From Candidatus Cohnella colombiensis (GTDB taxonomy: Bacteria > Bacillota > Bacilli > Paenibacillales > Paenibacillaceae), in contig CP119317.1 of the NCBI GenBank assembly GCA_029203125.1, positions 1,798,001 through 1,862,000 on the forward strand: 64,000 nt of DNA. Reading direction: 5' to 3'. Made by a program: the position numbers and the translations under genes. The notes under the pieces are model-generated. The model saw nothing but the letters and a program-made list of their open reading frames with translations, searched no databases and was not told where the DNA came from. Positions 9,135-18,206 of the stretch are shown one piece after another. Each line of letters starts with the position of its first letter. Position 1 is the first letter of the stretch.

Positions 9135-9180
9135 AGTGAGAATGTCTACTATAATCTGATGAAAATAAAGGTGTCCTATA

Positions 9181-10737
9181 ATGAGTATTTTGACAGTAAA
9201 AAATTTAACACATGGCTTTGGTGATCGTGCAATCTTCAACGATGTCTCCTTCCGTCTTCTCAAAGGGGAGCATGTCGGCTTAGTAGGTGCGAACGGTGAA
9301 GGTAAATCGACGTTTATGAACATCATTACGGGTAGCCTTGAGCCTGATGCAGGTAAAATTGAATGGTCGAAAAAAGTTCGTGTTGGCTATCTCGATCAAC
9401 ATTCTGTGTTGGAAAAAGGCATGACGATTCGTGATGTGCTTCGCGGCGCATTCCAATATTTAATGGATCTCGAAGCCGACATGAATCAAATGTATGAACA
9501 GATGGGCTCAGCGTCACCTGAAGAGCTTGAACAATTGCTTGAAGACGTCGGCACGATTCAAGAAACACTTACGAATAACGACTTCTATCTCATTGATGCG
9601 AAAGTTGAGGAAATCGCTCGAGGTCTTGGTCTTGGTGATATTGGCTTAGATCGTGATGTGCATGATTTGAGTGGTGGTCAACGAACAAAGGTGCTCCTTG
9701 CTAAGCTGTTGCTAGAGAAACCTGACATTCTGTTGCTTGATGAGCCGACCAACTACTTGGACGAGCAACACATTGAATGGCTGAAGCGCTATTTGCAGGA
9801 ATATGAGAATGCATTCATTCTCGTCTCCCATGATATTCCCTTCCTTAACAGTGTCATCAACTTGATTTACCATATGGGCAATCAGGAATTGAACCGTTAC
9901 GTTGGAGACTATGACAATTTCCTTCTGCTGCATGAAGCAAAGAAGCAACAGTTAGAATCTGCGTTCAAGCGCCAGCAGCAAGAAATCGATGATCTGAAAG
10001 ATTTCGTCGCACGGAACAAAGCTAGAGTATCTACTCGTAACATGGCGATGTCCAGGCAGAAGAAGCTCGATAGTATGGACATTATTGAAATCGCGAAGGA
10101 AAAGCCGAAGCCAACGTTCAACTTTAAGGAAGCGCGCGCATCCAGTCGTTTAATCTTCGAAGCGAATAAGGTTGTCATCGGCTACGAGGAGCCTCTCTGC
10201 CGTCCGATCGACTTGCTGATGGAGCGTGGTCATAAGATCGCGATCGTCGGCGCGAATGGGATTGGGAAGACGACGTTGTTACGCAGTCTCCTAGGTGAGA
10301 TCCCTGCCCTCTCTGGCGGTGTACAGCGCGGAGAAAATATGCATATCGGATACTTCGAGCAGGAAATTAAGGGTCATGCCGATGAAACGTGTATCGAAAC
10401 GGTATGGAAGAACTTCCCTTCGATGACGCAGTTCGAGGTGCGTGCAGCGCTTGCGAAATGTGGTTTAACGACGAAACATATTGAAAGTAAAATCTCGGTG
10501 CTTAGCGGTGGCGAGAAAGCAAAAGTTCGGCTTTGCAATCTGATTAACAAGGAGACTAACGTACTCGTGTTAGATGAGCCTACGAACCATCTCGATGTCG
10601 ATGCAAAGGATGAGCTCAAGCGCGCATTGAAAGCCTATAAAGGCTCCATTCTCCTCATTAGTCATGAGCCAGAATTTTATCGCGATGTCGCTACGGAAGT
10701 ATGGAATTGCGAACAATGGACGACGAAAATATTTTAA
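9181..10737 (+). CDS. ABC-F family ATPase, YfmM-like
   Basis: A 518-residue soluble protein with two ABC domains in tandem and no membrane segment, typical of ABC-F translation factors that act in the ribosomal E site. Domain 1: Walker A GANGEGKST (36 to 44), signature LSGGQRTKV, Walker B LLLDEPTNYLD. A charged linker follows (KKQQLESAFKRQQQEIDDLKDFVARNKAR). Domain 2: GANGIGKTT near residue 360, LSGGEKAKV, VLVLDEPTNHLD. It resembles B. subtilis YfmM from memory. Resistance-type ABC-F proteins usually have long linkers; this one looks moderate, so a housekeeping translation role is more likely. AAAGGTG precedes the ATG. Confidence 0.88.
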   Translation: MSILTVKNLTHGFGDRAIFNDVSFRLLKGEHVGLVGANGEGKSTFMNIITGSLEPDAGKIEWSKKVRVGYLDQHSVLEKGMTIRDVLRGAFQYLMDLEADMNQMYEQMGSASPEELEQLLEDVGTIQETLTNNDFYLIDAKVEEIARGLGLGDIGLDRDVHDLSGGQRTKVLLAKLLLEKPDILLLDEPTNYLDEQHIEWLKRYLQEYENAFILVSHDIPFLNSVINLIYHMGNQELNRYVGDYDNFLLLHEAKKQQLESAFKRQQQEIDDLKDFVARNKARVSTRNMAMSRQKKLDSMDIIEIAKEKPKPTFNFKEARASSRLIFEANKVVIGYEEPLCRPIDLLMERGHKIAIVGANGIGKTTLLRSLLGEIPALSGGVQRGENMHIGYFEQEIKGHADETCIETVWKNFPSMTQFEVRAALAKCGLTTKHIESKISVLSGGEKAKVRLCNLINKETNVLVLDEPTNHLDVDAKDELKRALKAYKGSILLISHEPEFYRDVATEVWNCEQWTTKIF

Positions 10738-10754
10738 GCGCGATATAGCGAGAA

Positions 10755-10790
10755 AAAGGAACCCGTTTACTTTACGGGTTCCTTTCTTTT
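10755..10790. terminator. Bidirectional terminator between ABC-F and PAP2 genes
   Basis: AAAGGAACCCGT pairs with ACGGGTTCCTTT around a short loop, followed by CTTTTT on the plus strand and preceded by A-rich sequence for the minus strand. One arm overlaps the last codons and stop of the PAP2 gene. Confidence 0.88.
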
Positions 10791-11393
10791 TGGTGGATAT
10801 AATGAAACAATTAGAAATAATAACGCTGCAGTAGCGAAGTATCCACCAATCACGTCACTCGGATAATGAACACCGAGATAGATGCGACTAATGCCGATCA
10901 TTACGATAATGACAGCCCCCGCAAGTAACGAAATCAATCGCCAACGTCGCTCTCTACTATTTTCCCAAACAATGTAACACAATATGCCATAGAGCGAGAA
11001 CGCGGCCATCGAATGACCGCTTGGAAAGCTATACCCCGCTTCCTCAATTAGCCGATTAAAGTCCGGCCGCTCGCGAGCAAATAGAAGTTTAAAAACTTTA
11101 TTTAATAAGGCTGATCCGCATACGACGCTAATGAGCAATAATATTTCCCTTCTGCGTCGAAATCGCATAAAAATGATGATTACTGATGCAATAGAAATCA
11201 ACGTGATTCCTACTTCAGAAGCAAGCGAAGTAATCGCGGTCATGATGGACGTTAAGGTGTCCGATTGAAGCCCTTGAATGGAAGCGATAATCTTCTCATC
11301 CAAATAAGCTGTCCCGTTCATACTTACGAAGATTGCAATGATTGCAAACACAAGGGTACATAATAAGCTAAGCCTTCTAATCGTATTTTGCAC
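10767..11393 (-). CDS. PAP2-family membrane phosphatase
   Basis: A 208-residue integral membrane phosphatase of the type that hydrolyses undecaprenyl pyrophosphate or phosphatidic-acid-like lipids at the membrane surface. The three active-site motifs are complete: KLLFARERP (Lys102, Arg109-Pro110), PSGH (124 to 127), and SRIYLGVHYPSD (Ser169, Arg170, His176). About six membrane segments fit the family. A Lys/Arg-rich tail ends at the terminator stem. The alpha/beta hydrolase gene starts upstream and ends 15 nt before this gene, so the two are probably co-transcribed. Confidence 0.9.
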   Translation of the reverse strand: MQNTIRRLSLLCTLVFAIIAIFVSMNGTAYLDEKIIASIQGLQSDTLTSIMTAITSLASEVGITLISIASVIIIFMRFRRRREILLLISVVCGSALLNKVFKLLFARERPDFNRLIEEAGYSFPSGHSMAAFSLYGILCYIVWENSRERRWRLISLLAGAVIIVMIGISRIYLGVHYPSDVIGGYFATAALLFLIVSLYPPKRKEPVK

Positions 11394-11408
11394 GTAATAA
11401 TTCCATCC

Positions 11409-12119
11409 TCACTGATGACTGATATATTGATTAATGATTTGATACAACCGTTGCTCTTCTGTATGTCTGATATCATGCCCGGATTGAAGAAATTGAGCCA
11501 CTTGTAGCTCTGGGCATATGCGTCTATATTGTTCAATATCCTGATCGCTTAGAAGACTATCCTCTCTCATTCCTCTTAATACAAGCACTCTTTTGCCTAA
11601 ATCATCATTGAAGTTGACCGTCTCTGAATCCCGTTCGATACCGCGAACTGCTTCTGGGCGAATGTTCCGTTGTCTTGAAAATGGAACAAGATATTGCTGC
11701 ATATACTGCTTCGCCCATCCTTCAGGCATCTGCTTATGCATGGCCGGATAATCTTGAAGGATAAGGGAGTAGACACGTGATCGATTAGCTATCGCATATC
11801 CAAGCGCATAAGAGACACCTCTTGAATGCGCATAGAGATGGAATCGATTCATATCCGTCGCTTCGATTACACTTGCCAAGTCAGATACGTGCTCCGCCAA
11901 TCCATAGCCACTCTGAGGGGTGTCACTCTGCCCTCTTCCTCTGAAAGATAGCACGACACATCTGCGAGGATAGAAGTAGTTCATCATCGATCGATATTCA
12001 TCTGCTGTTTCAGACAGGCCTGGACAGATGAGTAACGGAATTAATCCGGAATCTGTTTCGGTGTCTAAGTAATGGATTTGAATGCCGTTGTTCATCACTT
12101 GCTTGGAGATCACACGCAT
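11409..12119 (-). CDS. Alpha/beta-fold hydrolase
   Basis: A 236-residue serine hydrolase. The oxyanion-side loop is CPGLSETADEY (32 to 42), the nucleophile is Ser99 in AHSRGVS (a variant of G-x-S-x-G with Ala first), and the catalytic His is in QSGHDIRH near the C-terminus; the acid may be the Asp in MREDSLL. The strand RRCVVLSFRGRGQSD is typical. The substrate is unknown. GGGGGGAG precedes the ATG. A later in-frame Met (residue 9) is possible but has no ribosome site. Confidence 0.85.
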   Translation of the reverse strand: MRVISKQVMNNGIQIHYLDTETDSGLIPLLICPGLSETADEYRSMMNYFYPRRCVVLSFRGRGQSDTPQSGYGLAEHVSDLASVIEATDMNRFHLYAHSRGVSYALGYAIANRSRVYSLILQDYPAMHKQMPEGWAKQYMQQYLVPFSRQRNIRPEAVRGIERDSETVNFNDDLGKRVLVLRGMREDSLLSDQDIEQYRRICPELQVAQFLQSGHDIRHTEEQRLYQIINQYISHQ

Positions 12120-12193
12120 GCCGACTCCCCCCGCCGAAATGTAACCTTTTTTCCATTATAGACGAAGTGTACGGGTTGTGTAATCTCTATATA

Positions 12194-12231
12194 AAAACAG
12201 TAGCCACTCACTCCGAAGAGAGAATGGCTAC
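12194..12231 (-). terminator. Terminator after the lipoteichoic acid synthase gene
   Basis: On the minus strand GTAGCCA and TGGCTAC enclose an inner CTCTC/GAGTG stem with a TTCG loop, followed by TGTTTTTATA. It stands just after the stop at 12240. Confidence 0.85.
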
Positions 12232-12239
12232 AAACCGTA

Positions 12240-14096
12240 TTAACGGTCAGGTAGCTGAGCTATATAACTGTCTGATAGATGTAGCAGCTCCAGCGTTCGC
12301 TCATACTCATCTTCAGCGACAAGTGAAGGGTCACCGTTCACTTGAGGTAGCGGAATGTTCGTACCGTCCTCATATCCAAAGCCCGGCATAAACAACGTTT
12401 CATTCCCGATCAGAGATCCTGTAGGGAGAAAGTGTCTCATGGGCAGCATGTTCTTCGTTTGATTCAACAGATCTTTACCAAAGTAGATTTGGTCATCAAG
12501 TGAAATAGCGTACAAGTTCGCAATCGTAGGTAAAATATCAACCTGCCCGCCTGTATGATCGAACGTCTTTGGCTCGGTCACACCTGGAACATGAATATAG
12601 AACGGCACATTAAACATGTCGCTATACGTATATTCATGACCAATTAGCTCATTCATCATCGCCTTCTGTTCATCATCAAGCGAGAACAGCGAAACTCCCT
12701 GATGATCCCCATACAGCATGATCACTGTGTCTTCCCATAATCCGCTGCTTTTCAAATCTGCGATGAATTGTCCGAGCGCGAAGTCAGCATAGTTTTGAGC
12801 ACGCAGATAGTCTCCAAGTAAAGTATCATCATACTTCTCTGGTAATGTAATCTTTAATTTTTCTTCTGGTGTATTGAACGGATGGTGAGCGCTCATCGAA
12901 ATCACCTGTGCATAGAACGGTTGTTCTTTGTTATCCATCTGCTTTAGTTTTTCGATTGTTTTACGGTAAAGCACCTCGTCCGAAGCACCGAACGCAACAT
13001 GGTCCTCATCTCCGAAGTAGGCTTTATCGTAGTAGGCATCAAAGCCAAGTGCTGCATAAAGCTCAGTACGATTCCAGAAAGAAACATCATTCGTATGGAA
13101 AGTAGCTGTCGTATAGCCGTTAACGCTTAACAGCTTAGGTAGACTTGGTAATTGCTTGGATACGTTGTTTTTCGTTGCAGGTTCATGCTTCGGAACGTAA
13201 AGCGAAGTGTTTACAACAAACTCTGCATCCGAGGTCGTCCCCTGTCCAACCATCGTATAGAAGTGGTCGAAATGGTAATCTGCCTTCAGCAGCTTATTCA
13301 GATTAGGAGTAATCTCTTGTCCGTCAACCTTAAGGTCGATCAAGAAATTTTGAAGCGACTCCATCTGCAGAATGATGAGATTTTTACCCTTAGCAACACC
13401 TTCGAATTGAGGCTGTAACGGTTGCACATCTCCCTTTAGTCTGTCGATTTCCTTCTGTGTTATATCCTCCATCTCGACCCATTCTTCATCAGCGGTACTG
13501 TCAGCGAAAATCGTATACATCTCATAATTCAATAAACCCATATCTTCTGCCTTCAAATGCTCATTCATACTCGCTTTATTCGGCCAGATGTTGAATAGAC
13601 ATAGTGCAATGGAGAAAGCGAACAGCACGGTAAGCACAGGCTTTCGAATTTGTTTTACTACAATCGGACGTACAACTGACTTGCGTTTACCCCAAATCAA
13701 AAACCACGAAAGTACGATAATATCGAGGAAGATGAGCAAGTAATAGGGATCAAGCAACGAATATGTGCTCTCCCCTACTTGGGTAACTTTGCTCGCTTGA
13801 TCTAATACGTGATAAGTGGCAATAATGCCATAATATTTGTAGTACATCAGAATCGAGAAATATAAGATCGTGACGAGAAAGTTGAATACCATATAGTAGA
13901 AAAGCTTTCTTCGAGTCGCGAACCATTCTATAACACAGAATATTGCCCAAAAGAATGGAATCTCCGTAATAAAGGTTTCGAGAGTAACTCCACTATCAAA
14001 GATAACATCCCACGCTAACATTCCTTTTAACGCAAGTATTATCGTAAAAATGATGAAGCGTTTATTAACGAGCTTTATCCATAGAGACACGGTCAA
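12240..14096 (-). CDS. ltaS: Lipoteichoic acid synthase family protein
   Basis: A 618-residue enzyme of the LtaS family, which polymerises glycerol phosphate from phosphatidylglycerol on the outer membrane face. The first 170 residues hold about five membrane segments, followed by the extracellular sulfatase-like domain. Metal and catalytic residues seen: Glu246 in LQMESLQNF, Thr288 in GQGTTSDAEF, and MLYGDHQG later. The usual FHGNNASFWNRD is here FHTNDVSFWNR, which may alter substrate binding. It starts at TTG with GAAGGGA just upstream; 618 residues is close to the usual length. Paralogues can be primases or stress forms, so the symbol is at family level. Confidence 0.87.
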   Translation of the reverse strand: MTVSLWIKLVNKRFIIFTIILALKGMLAWDVIFDSGVTLETFITEIPFFWAIFCVIEWFATRRKLFYYMVFNFLVTILYFSILMYYKYYGIIATYHVLDQASKVTQVGESTYSLLDPYYLLIFLDIIVLSWFLIWGKRKSVVRPIVVKQIRKPVLTVLFAFSIALCLFNIWPNKASMNEHLKAEDMGLLNYEMYTIFADSTADEEWVEMEDITQKEIDRLKGDVQPLQPQFEGVAKGKNLIILQMESLQNFLIDLKVDGQEITPNLNKLLKADYHFDHFYTMVGQGTTSDAEFVVNTSLYVPKHEPATKNNVSKQLPSLPKLLSVNGYTTATFHTNDVSFWNRTELYAALGFDAYYDKAYFGDEDHVAFGASDEVLYRKTIEKLKQMDNKEQPFYAQVISMSAHHPFNTPEEKLKITLPEKYDDTLLGDYLRAQNYADFALGQFIADLKSSGLWEDTVIMLYGDHQGVSLFSLDDEQKAMMNELIGHEYTYSDMFNVPFYIHVPGVTEPKTFDHTGGQVDILPTIANLYAISLDDQIYFGKDLLNQTKNMLPMRHFLPTGSLIGNETLFMPGFGYEDGTNIPLPQVNGDPSLVAEDEYERTLELLHLSDSYIAQLPDR

Positions 14097-14289
14097 TCAT
14101 CCCTTCTATACCCAACAGAAACGAGACTGTTCATGAATGATCAGCCTCAGCATTAACATTGACGTTAGTCAAACAAATCTGTATGAAAGAAAACCAATAT
14201 AGTTTCAATCTATCAAAGACATTGTTCGTTCACAATGGTAACTCACGGTAATTCAGGTCAAATTGTTACAGATTAGTTACAGCGATCGA

Positions 14290-14736
14290 TTATTCCTCAT
14301 CATCGACTTCATAGCTGCATTGGAATCTCTCTACTCCAGCATATACTTCGCCCAAACTTGCGATCGTAAACCCGATGCTACGATAAAATTGTACAGCTTC
14401 CTCATCGGTTTCTGCTACGATTGTTGTCGGTTGCTTCATGTGTAGCAGTTCGAGAATCATCCCTCTACCGTAACCTTTTCCGCGATCTTCTGGCAGTACT
14501 GCGATATGTTGGATCGTAAGTACCTTTTGATCATTCAGTATGCTTCCAATAATCCCAATGATCGTCTGATCATCCTCGTCATCATCTGACGTATAGCCGA
14601 ATATTTCTTGGCCACTCTGAACGGATTGATATTGCGCAATCACGTGATTCAATTGTTCTGGGTCTGGAAATACAGCATAGCTGATTAACTCTTGAATTTC
14701 AGGTTCATTCAACCTGGATGTGATATCGATTAACAT
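14290..14736 (-). CDS. GNAT acetyltransferase
   Basis: A 148-residue GNAT enzyme. The acetyl-CoA loop is seen in IQHIAVLPEDRGKGYGRGMILELL (about 75 to 98), and the C-terminal motif is EEAVQFYRSIGFTIASLG. An acidic patch SDDDEDDQT at about 50 and an acidic tail are unusual. GGAGAG precedes the ATG. The substrate cannot be inferred. Confidence 0.85.
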   Translation of the reverse strand: MLIDITSRLNEPEIQELISYAVFPDPEQLNHVIAQYQSVQSGQEIFGYTSDDDEDDQTIIGIIGSILNDQKVLTIQHIAVLPEDRGKGYGRGMILELLHMKQPTTIVAETDEEAVQFYRSIGFTIASLGEVYAGVERFQCSYEVDDEE

Positions 14737-14884
14737 ATGCTCTCTCCAATTCTGTTACGGGATTATTAAGCTACATCTCTCTACCAAATTGCTGTGTGAA
14801 CAACGATTGGATTTCACTTTCATAAGTTTTATTCGAGACATAGTTAATGCCATTAATTTCATGTGGGATAACCGCTGAACTGGT

Positions 14885-15388
14885 TCACACAACCCTTCTC
14901 CCCAATGCAACAACATCCATTTCCACGCCATCCATTTTAGTAACCTTCGGATAATAGCCCCATTGCTCGAATTGGAATTTTTTCAATAAAGCTAAGCTAG
15001 CTTCATTATGAGCATATACATAAGCAACTAAATTCGATAAATTCAAGCTTGGCGCTACCTGTATGGCTCTCTGCAACAGAATACTTCCAATCCCTTGTGA
15101 ACGGTATTCTTGTGCGATATAAACACTGATTTCCGCAGTTGCATCGTAGGCAGGTCGGTCACTAAACGGCTGAAAGCTAAACCAAGCAACGACGTCGCCC
15201 TCTTTCTTCATGACCCAAATGGGAAAGTGATCAGAGGTGTGATCTTCAAACCATTGTCGCTTGCTATCTACTGACACAGGCTCAATGTCTGCAGTGACCA
15301 TACGACTGGCAATTGTAGAATTATAAATTTCAACTATTCGTTCAAGGCAATCCAGGCTTGCATCTTCGATTATATAATCAGTGTACAC
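14885..15388 (-). CDS. GNAT acetyltransferase, phosphinothricin/methionine-sulfoximine type
   Basis: A 167-residue GNAT protein resembling the Pat/MnaT group that acetylates small amino-acid analogues. Family marks: EIYNSTIASRMVTADIEPVSVDSKRQWFEDH near residues 20 to 50, FPIWVMKKEGDVVAWFSFQPF, the acetyl-CoA loop AQEYRSQGIGSILLQRAI, and NEASLALLKKFQFEQWGYYPKV. The GTG start has GGAGG 8 nt upstream. The actual substrate is inferred only from the group. Confidence 0.82.
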   Translation of the reverse strand: MYTDYIIEDASLDCLERIVEIYNSTIASRMVTADIEPVSVDSKRQWFEDHTSDHFPIWVMKKEGDVVAWFSFQPFSDRPAYDATAEISVYIAQEYRSQGIGSILLQRAIQVAPSLNLSNLVAYVYAHNEASLALLKKFQFEQWGYYPKVTKMDGVEMDVVALGRRVV

Positions 15389-15506
15389 GGGTATTTCCTC
15401 CAGTGATCATGTTGAAAGTGTGTATCTATTATAACGCCTATCGTTTCTCATGCAAGTACGAATTGTTGTTCACTATGCTTATCACTCTTGGTATTGTATT
15501 GTTCCC

Positions 15507-16040
15507 TTAAGAAATCACTCCAATTCGATTTAAGATCTGCTCTATCACTTGCTCCGAATCAAGTTGATCCGTATCGATATGCTCTTGAAATCGATTGTCT
15601 CGTAGTGCATTCGCACACTTGTCTATTTGTTGATACGTCCAGCCTTCAGGCGTATCTCCACGCGTATGTAATCTTTGCCTGATCGTAGCTTCAGATGCGA
15701 TTAAGCAGTAATGGTAAACTTCTTCATCCAAGCTTCGAAAACCGTTATAGATGTATTCAAAGTTATGTATTTTATAAAGGGTCATCGGTACAATAAGATG
15801 CCTGTTATACTGCCGTTTTACTTCTATCGCTGTTTTCACCGTCAACGCTTTCCAAAGCTCCATATCTTGAAAATCATCCGTCTGCTCGTGCTCGTATCTC
15901 AATCCTTCAGGAACAATTTTGCGCAGCATATAGCCAATCTCTTCAGGGTCAAAGATCATGCTATTGGGAATTAGAGATGAAAGGTGATTAGCCGCCGTTG
16001 TCTTTCCCGCTCCAAAAGCGCCGTTTATCATAAGGATCAT
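15507..16040 (-). CDS. TmrB-like P-loop protein
   Basis: A 177-residue P-loop NTPase with GAFGAGKTT at residues 7 to 15. The overall pattern (INGAFG-GKT, FDPEEIGYMLRKIVP, DDFQDMELWKAL, HLIVPMTLYK, ASEATIRQRLHTRGD, QIDKCANALRDNRFQEHIDTDQL) follows B. subtilis TmrB, the tunicamycin-resistance ATP-binding protein, as I recall it. Resistance to tunicamycin is therefore possible but not shown; kinase-like activity on a small molecule is an alternative. AGGAGG precedes the ATG. Confidence 0.75.
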   Translation of the reverse strand: MILMINGAFGAGKTTAANHLSSLIPNSMIFDPEEIGYMLRKIVPEGLRYEHEQTDDFQDMELWKALTVKTAIEVKRQYNRHLIVPMTLYKIHNFEYIYNGFRSLDEEVYHYCLIASEATIRQRLHTRGDTPEGWTYQQIDKCANALRDNRFQEHIDTDQLDSEQVIEQILNRIGVIS

Positions 16041-16075
16041 TGGTTACCTCCTAGGTGATTGAATGAGATTTACGA

Positions 16076-16921
16076 TCATAAAGAAAGGGTAATGACTCCA
16101 GCTGTAATTATGATGGACGCAGCAATTCTCGTCGCACCTTGTTTTTCATGTAATAATAGGATACCAAACAATGTACCGAACACGGTTCCAATCTCTCTCA
16201 TTGGTGCGATTTGTGAGACCGGCATTAAGTTTACCGCATGGAGGAATAACACATATCCTCCCGGAGCCAGTAGACCACCTAGTAAAATCATCTTCCAGTT
16301 GACCTTCCATTCATGCCCGATCCCCGTGGATCTAAAAATAACTAGCGAAAGTGCGAGAAAGTTGCCTACATTCGTAATCTCATTCAATACAAACGGTGAT
16401 ACATATTGGAGACTTAGCTTATCAATTACGGTATACATTGTAATCATAGATCCAACGATAATAGCCAAAAGGATGGGTTTCATCGTTGCGTTATTTATCC
16501 GATTGAACTTAAAGTCACTAGCAATGAATATTCCAATTACAATACCTACGATCCCAATCCATCCAAGAAAACTCAAATGTTCATTAAGGATCAGAACGCC
16601 TATTAAAGGTACAAATAATGGGCTAATCCCTCTCATAATCGGATATACTTGCGATAAATCGCCTATGACATAGGTACGCGCGAGGAGGACCGAATAGATG
16701 CCATGCGTTATTACACTACATACAATTAGCGCGATTCCTGCAAGTGGTATGCTTTCTACGTGCCTCATCTCATAAACAAAGGTAGGAAGAAAGATAAGCA
16801 CCGCTGCAATCTGACAGAACCACAGAAACACACTTTTGTTTACACTTTTCTTCGTAAATAAGTTCCAAATCGAATGAATTAGACCAGATAATATGACGAA
16901 TAGAACAGCTACATAGATCAA
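16076..16921 (-). CDS. EamA/DMT-family transporter
   Basis: A 281-residue membrane protein with about ten hydrophobic segments and two EamA repeats, typical of drug/metabolite exporters. The repeat end GISPLFVPLIGVLILNEHLSFLGWIGIVGIVIGIFI and its partner REIGTVFGTLFGILLLHEKQGATRIAASIIITAGV show the internal duplication. It starts at TTG with AGGTGAG shortly before. It lies 17 nt after a GNAT gene on the same strand, so co-transcription is likely. The transported compound is unknown. Confidence 0.82.
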   Translation of the reverse strand: MIYVAVLFVILSGLIHSIWNLFTKKSVNKSVFLWFCQIAAVLIFLPTFVYEMRHVESIPLAGIALIVCSVITHGIYSVLLARTYVIGDLSQVYPIMRGISPLFVPLIGVLILNEHLSFLGWIGIVGIVIGIFIASDFKFNRINNATMKPILLAIIVGSMITMYTVIDKLSLQYVSPFVLNEITNVGNFLALSLVIFRSTGIGHEWKVNWKMILLGGLLAPGGYVLFLHAVNLMPVSQIAPMREIGTVFGTLFGILLLHEKQGATRIAASIIITAGVITLSL

Positions 16922-16938
16922 CTAACTCACCTATTCTG

Positions 16939-17334
16939 TTATTTCTTACGTGCAATTATGAAAGTGCGGTCAGACTGTTCAAAGCCGACATGAGGGTAAT
17001 AGGAAACCGCATCAGGTGCAGATATTAATACTAATGAGCACTGTTCACCTATAATATGTTGTGTACGATGAATGAGCTCCTTACCAATACCTTTACCTTG
17101 ATATGCTTTATCCACTGCCAGATCTGACAAGTAACAGCAGTAACAATAATCCGTAAGCGATCTAGCGATTCCAATCAGTTTGTCATCTTCCCATGCACTA
17201 ATAAGAACGTCAGCTTGATCAATCATCTGTTGAATTCTATCCAAATCATCCACTGGTCTCTTAATCCCAGAACTTCTAAACACTTGTGCAACATCAACCG
17301 CTTTAAGCTTATGCTCTTCTGAATAATGAATCAT
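16939..17334 (-). CDS. GNAT acetyltransferase
   Basis: A short GNAT enzyme of 131 residues. The core LIGIARSLTDYCYCCYLSDLAVDKAYQGKGIGKELIHRTQ holds the acetyl-CoA loop (QGKGIGKEL), and APDAVSYYPHVGFEQSDRTFII is the C-terminal motif. A Cys-rich CYCCY stretch in a core strand is unusual. A very strong ribosome site (GGAGGGGGGAG) precedes the ATG. It is first in a likely two-gene unit with the EamA transporter. Confidence 0.83.
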   Translation of the reverse strand: MIHYSEEHKLKAVDVAQVFRSSGIKRPVDDLDRIQQMIDQADVLISAWEDDKLIGIARSLTDYCYCCYLSDLAVDKAYQGKGIGKELIHRTQHIIGEQCSLVLISAPDAVSYYPHVGFEQSDRTFIIARKK

Positions 17335-17392
17335 TTTACTCCCCCCTCCTTCAATAATCTACCATAATTTTTAATGCCCTTGTTTAAAAAAC

Positions 17393-17422
17393 AAATAAAA
17401 ACTGCCCGCAATAAGCGGACAG
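17393..17422 (-). terminator. Terminator after scdA
   Basis: On the minus strand CTGTCCGC, loop TTATT, GCGGGCAG (one G-T pair), then TTTTTATTT. It lies 17 nt after the scdA stop. Confidence 0.85.
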
Positions 17423-17438
17423 CTTCACTCGTGTACTA

Positions 17439-18134
17439 CTATGCGATTTGCTGTGATACACGTGGAAATAAAATATTGTTCTCTAGATGGATGTGCTGAA
17501 ACAGGTCCGCCTCCAGCTCCTGCAGTTTGTGGAACGTAATTTGATAGGTCGGACACGCATCCTCTGGGATCTCATAATCGTTTGTCAATGCTCTAATCTG
17601 CTTTAGAATGACCCCGCATGCTTCATGCTCATCCTCTAATGCTTCAATCAACTGCTTGCATTGCTCCACTTGAACTGCAGTGGGGTGATGATCCAGCTTC
17701 ATGATTGCCGGAAACATCTCTAGCTCCTCCTTAGGCAGATGGAGCATCAATTCATCGCGCATCGTCATAAACAATCGATTAACTTCTGCGAGTTCTGGGT
17801 GAAGATAGCCATGAACATCTCGAATTGTTAACGTATATTGTGCTAACTCTGGCAATGTTCGCCTGAGATACTCATGATGATTTTTCACGATATGGTCAAT
17901 TAATTCACTGTAATTAAGCTTTGTCCAATCTGTTAATCCCTCTTGGACACCTACAGGCTGAGCAATAACTGCAAGAATGTCTCTAAGCACTGCATCTGCT
18001 GATAGACCCATCTCATTGACAACATCGAGTAGTGGACGATTGCCACCACAGCAAAAATCAATGCGATACGATTTCAACACATCTGCTGCAGCAGGATACT
18101 GAGTGACGATGTCTCCAACCATTAATTGATTCAT
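17439..18134 (-). CDS. scdA: Di-iron iron-sulfur cluster repair protein, RIC/ScdA/YtfE
   Basis: A 231-residue cytoplasmic protein that helps repair iron-sulfur clusters after nitrosative or oxidative stress. The N-terminal ScdA domain has VGDIVTQYPAAADVLKSYRIDFCCGGN with the conserved Cys pair. The C-terminal hemerythrin-like four-helix bundle supplies di-iron ligands: HIVKNHHEYLRR, DELMLHLPKEELEMFP, EDEHEACG and FQHIHLENNILFP. I chose ATG 18134 because AGGAGG stands 7 nt before it; the frame is open ten codons further. It follows ywiC by 72 nt, and the Fnr-type promoter upstream of ywiC fits expression without oxygen. Confidence 0.92.
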   Translation of the reverse strand: MNQLMVGDIVTQYPAAADVLKSYRIDFCCGGNRPLLDVVNEMGLSADAVLRDILAVIAQPVGVQEGLTDWTKLNYSELIDHIVKNHHEYLRRTLPELAQYTLTIRDVHGYLHPELAEVNRLFMTMRDELMLHLPKEELEMFPAIMKLDHHPTAVQVEQCKQLIEALEDEHEACGVILKQIRALTNDYEIPEDACPTYQITFHKLQELEADLFQHIHLENNILFPRVSQQIA

Positions 18135-18206
18135 GTTCTTCGCCTCCTGACGCAAATATAACACGCTGAAGTAATCGCATTTATGATGTAGGTCACAGTT
18201 AAAGGA

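Noticed and set aside
16059..16673. Plus-strand ORF of 204 codons
   Set aside because: It lies opposite the EamA transporter gene, whose frame shows clear family features.
18135..18206. Second Crp/Fnr box between ywiC and scdA
   Set aside because: Only one half (GTCACA) is recognisable, so I do not call a site.
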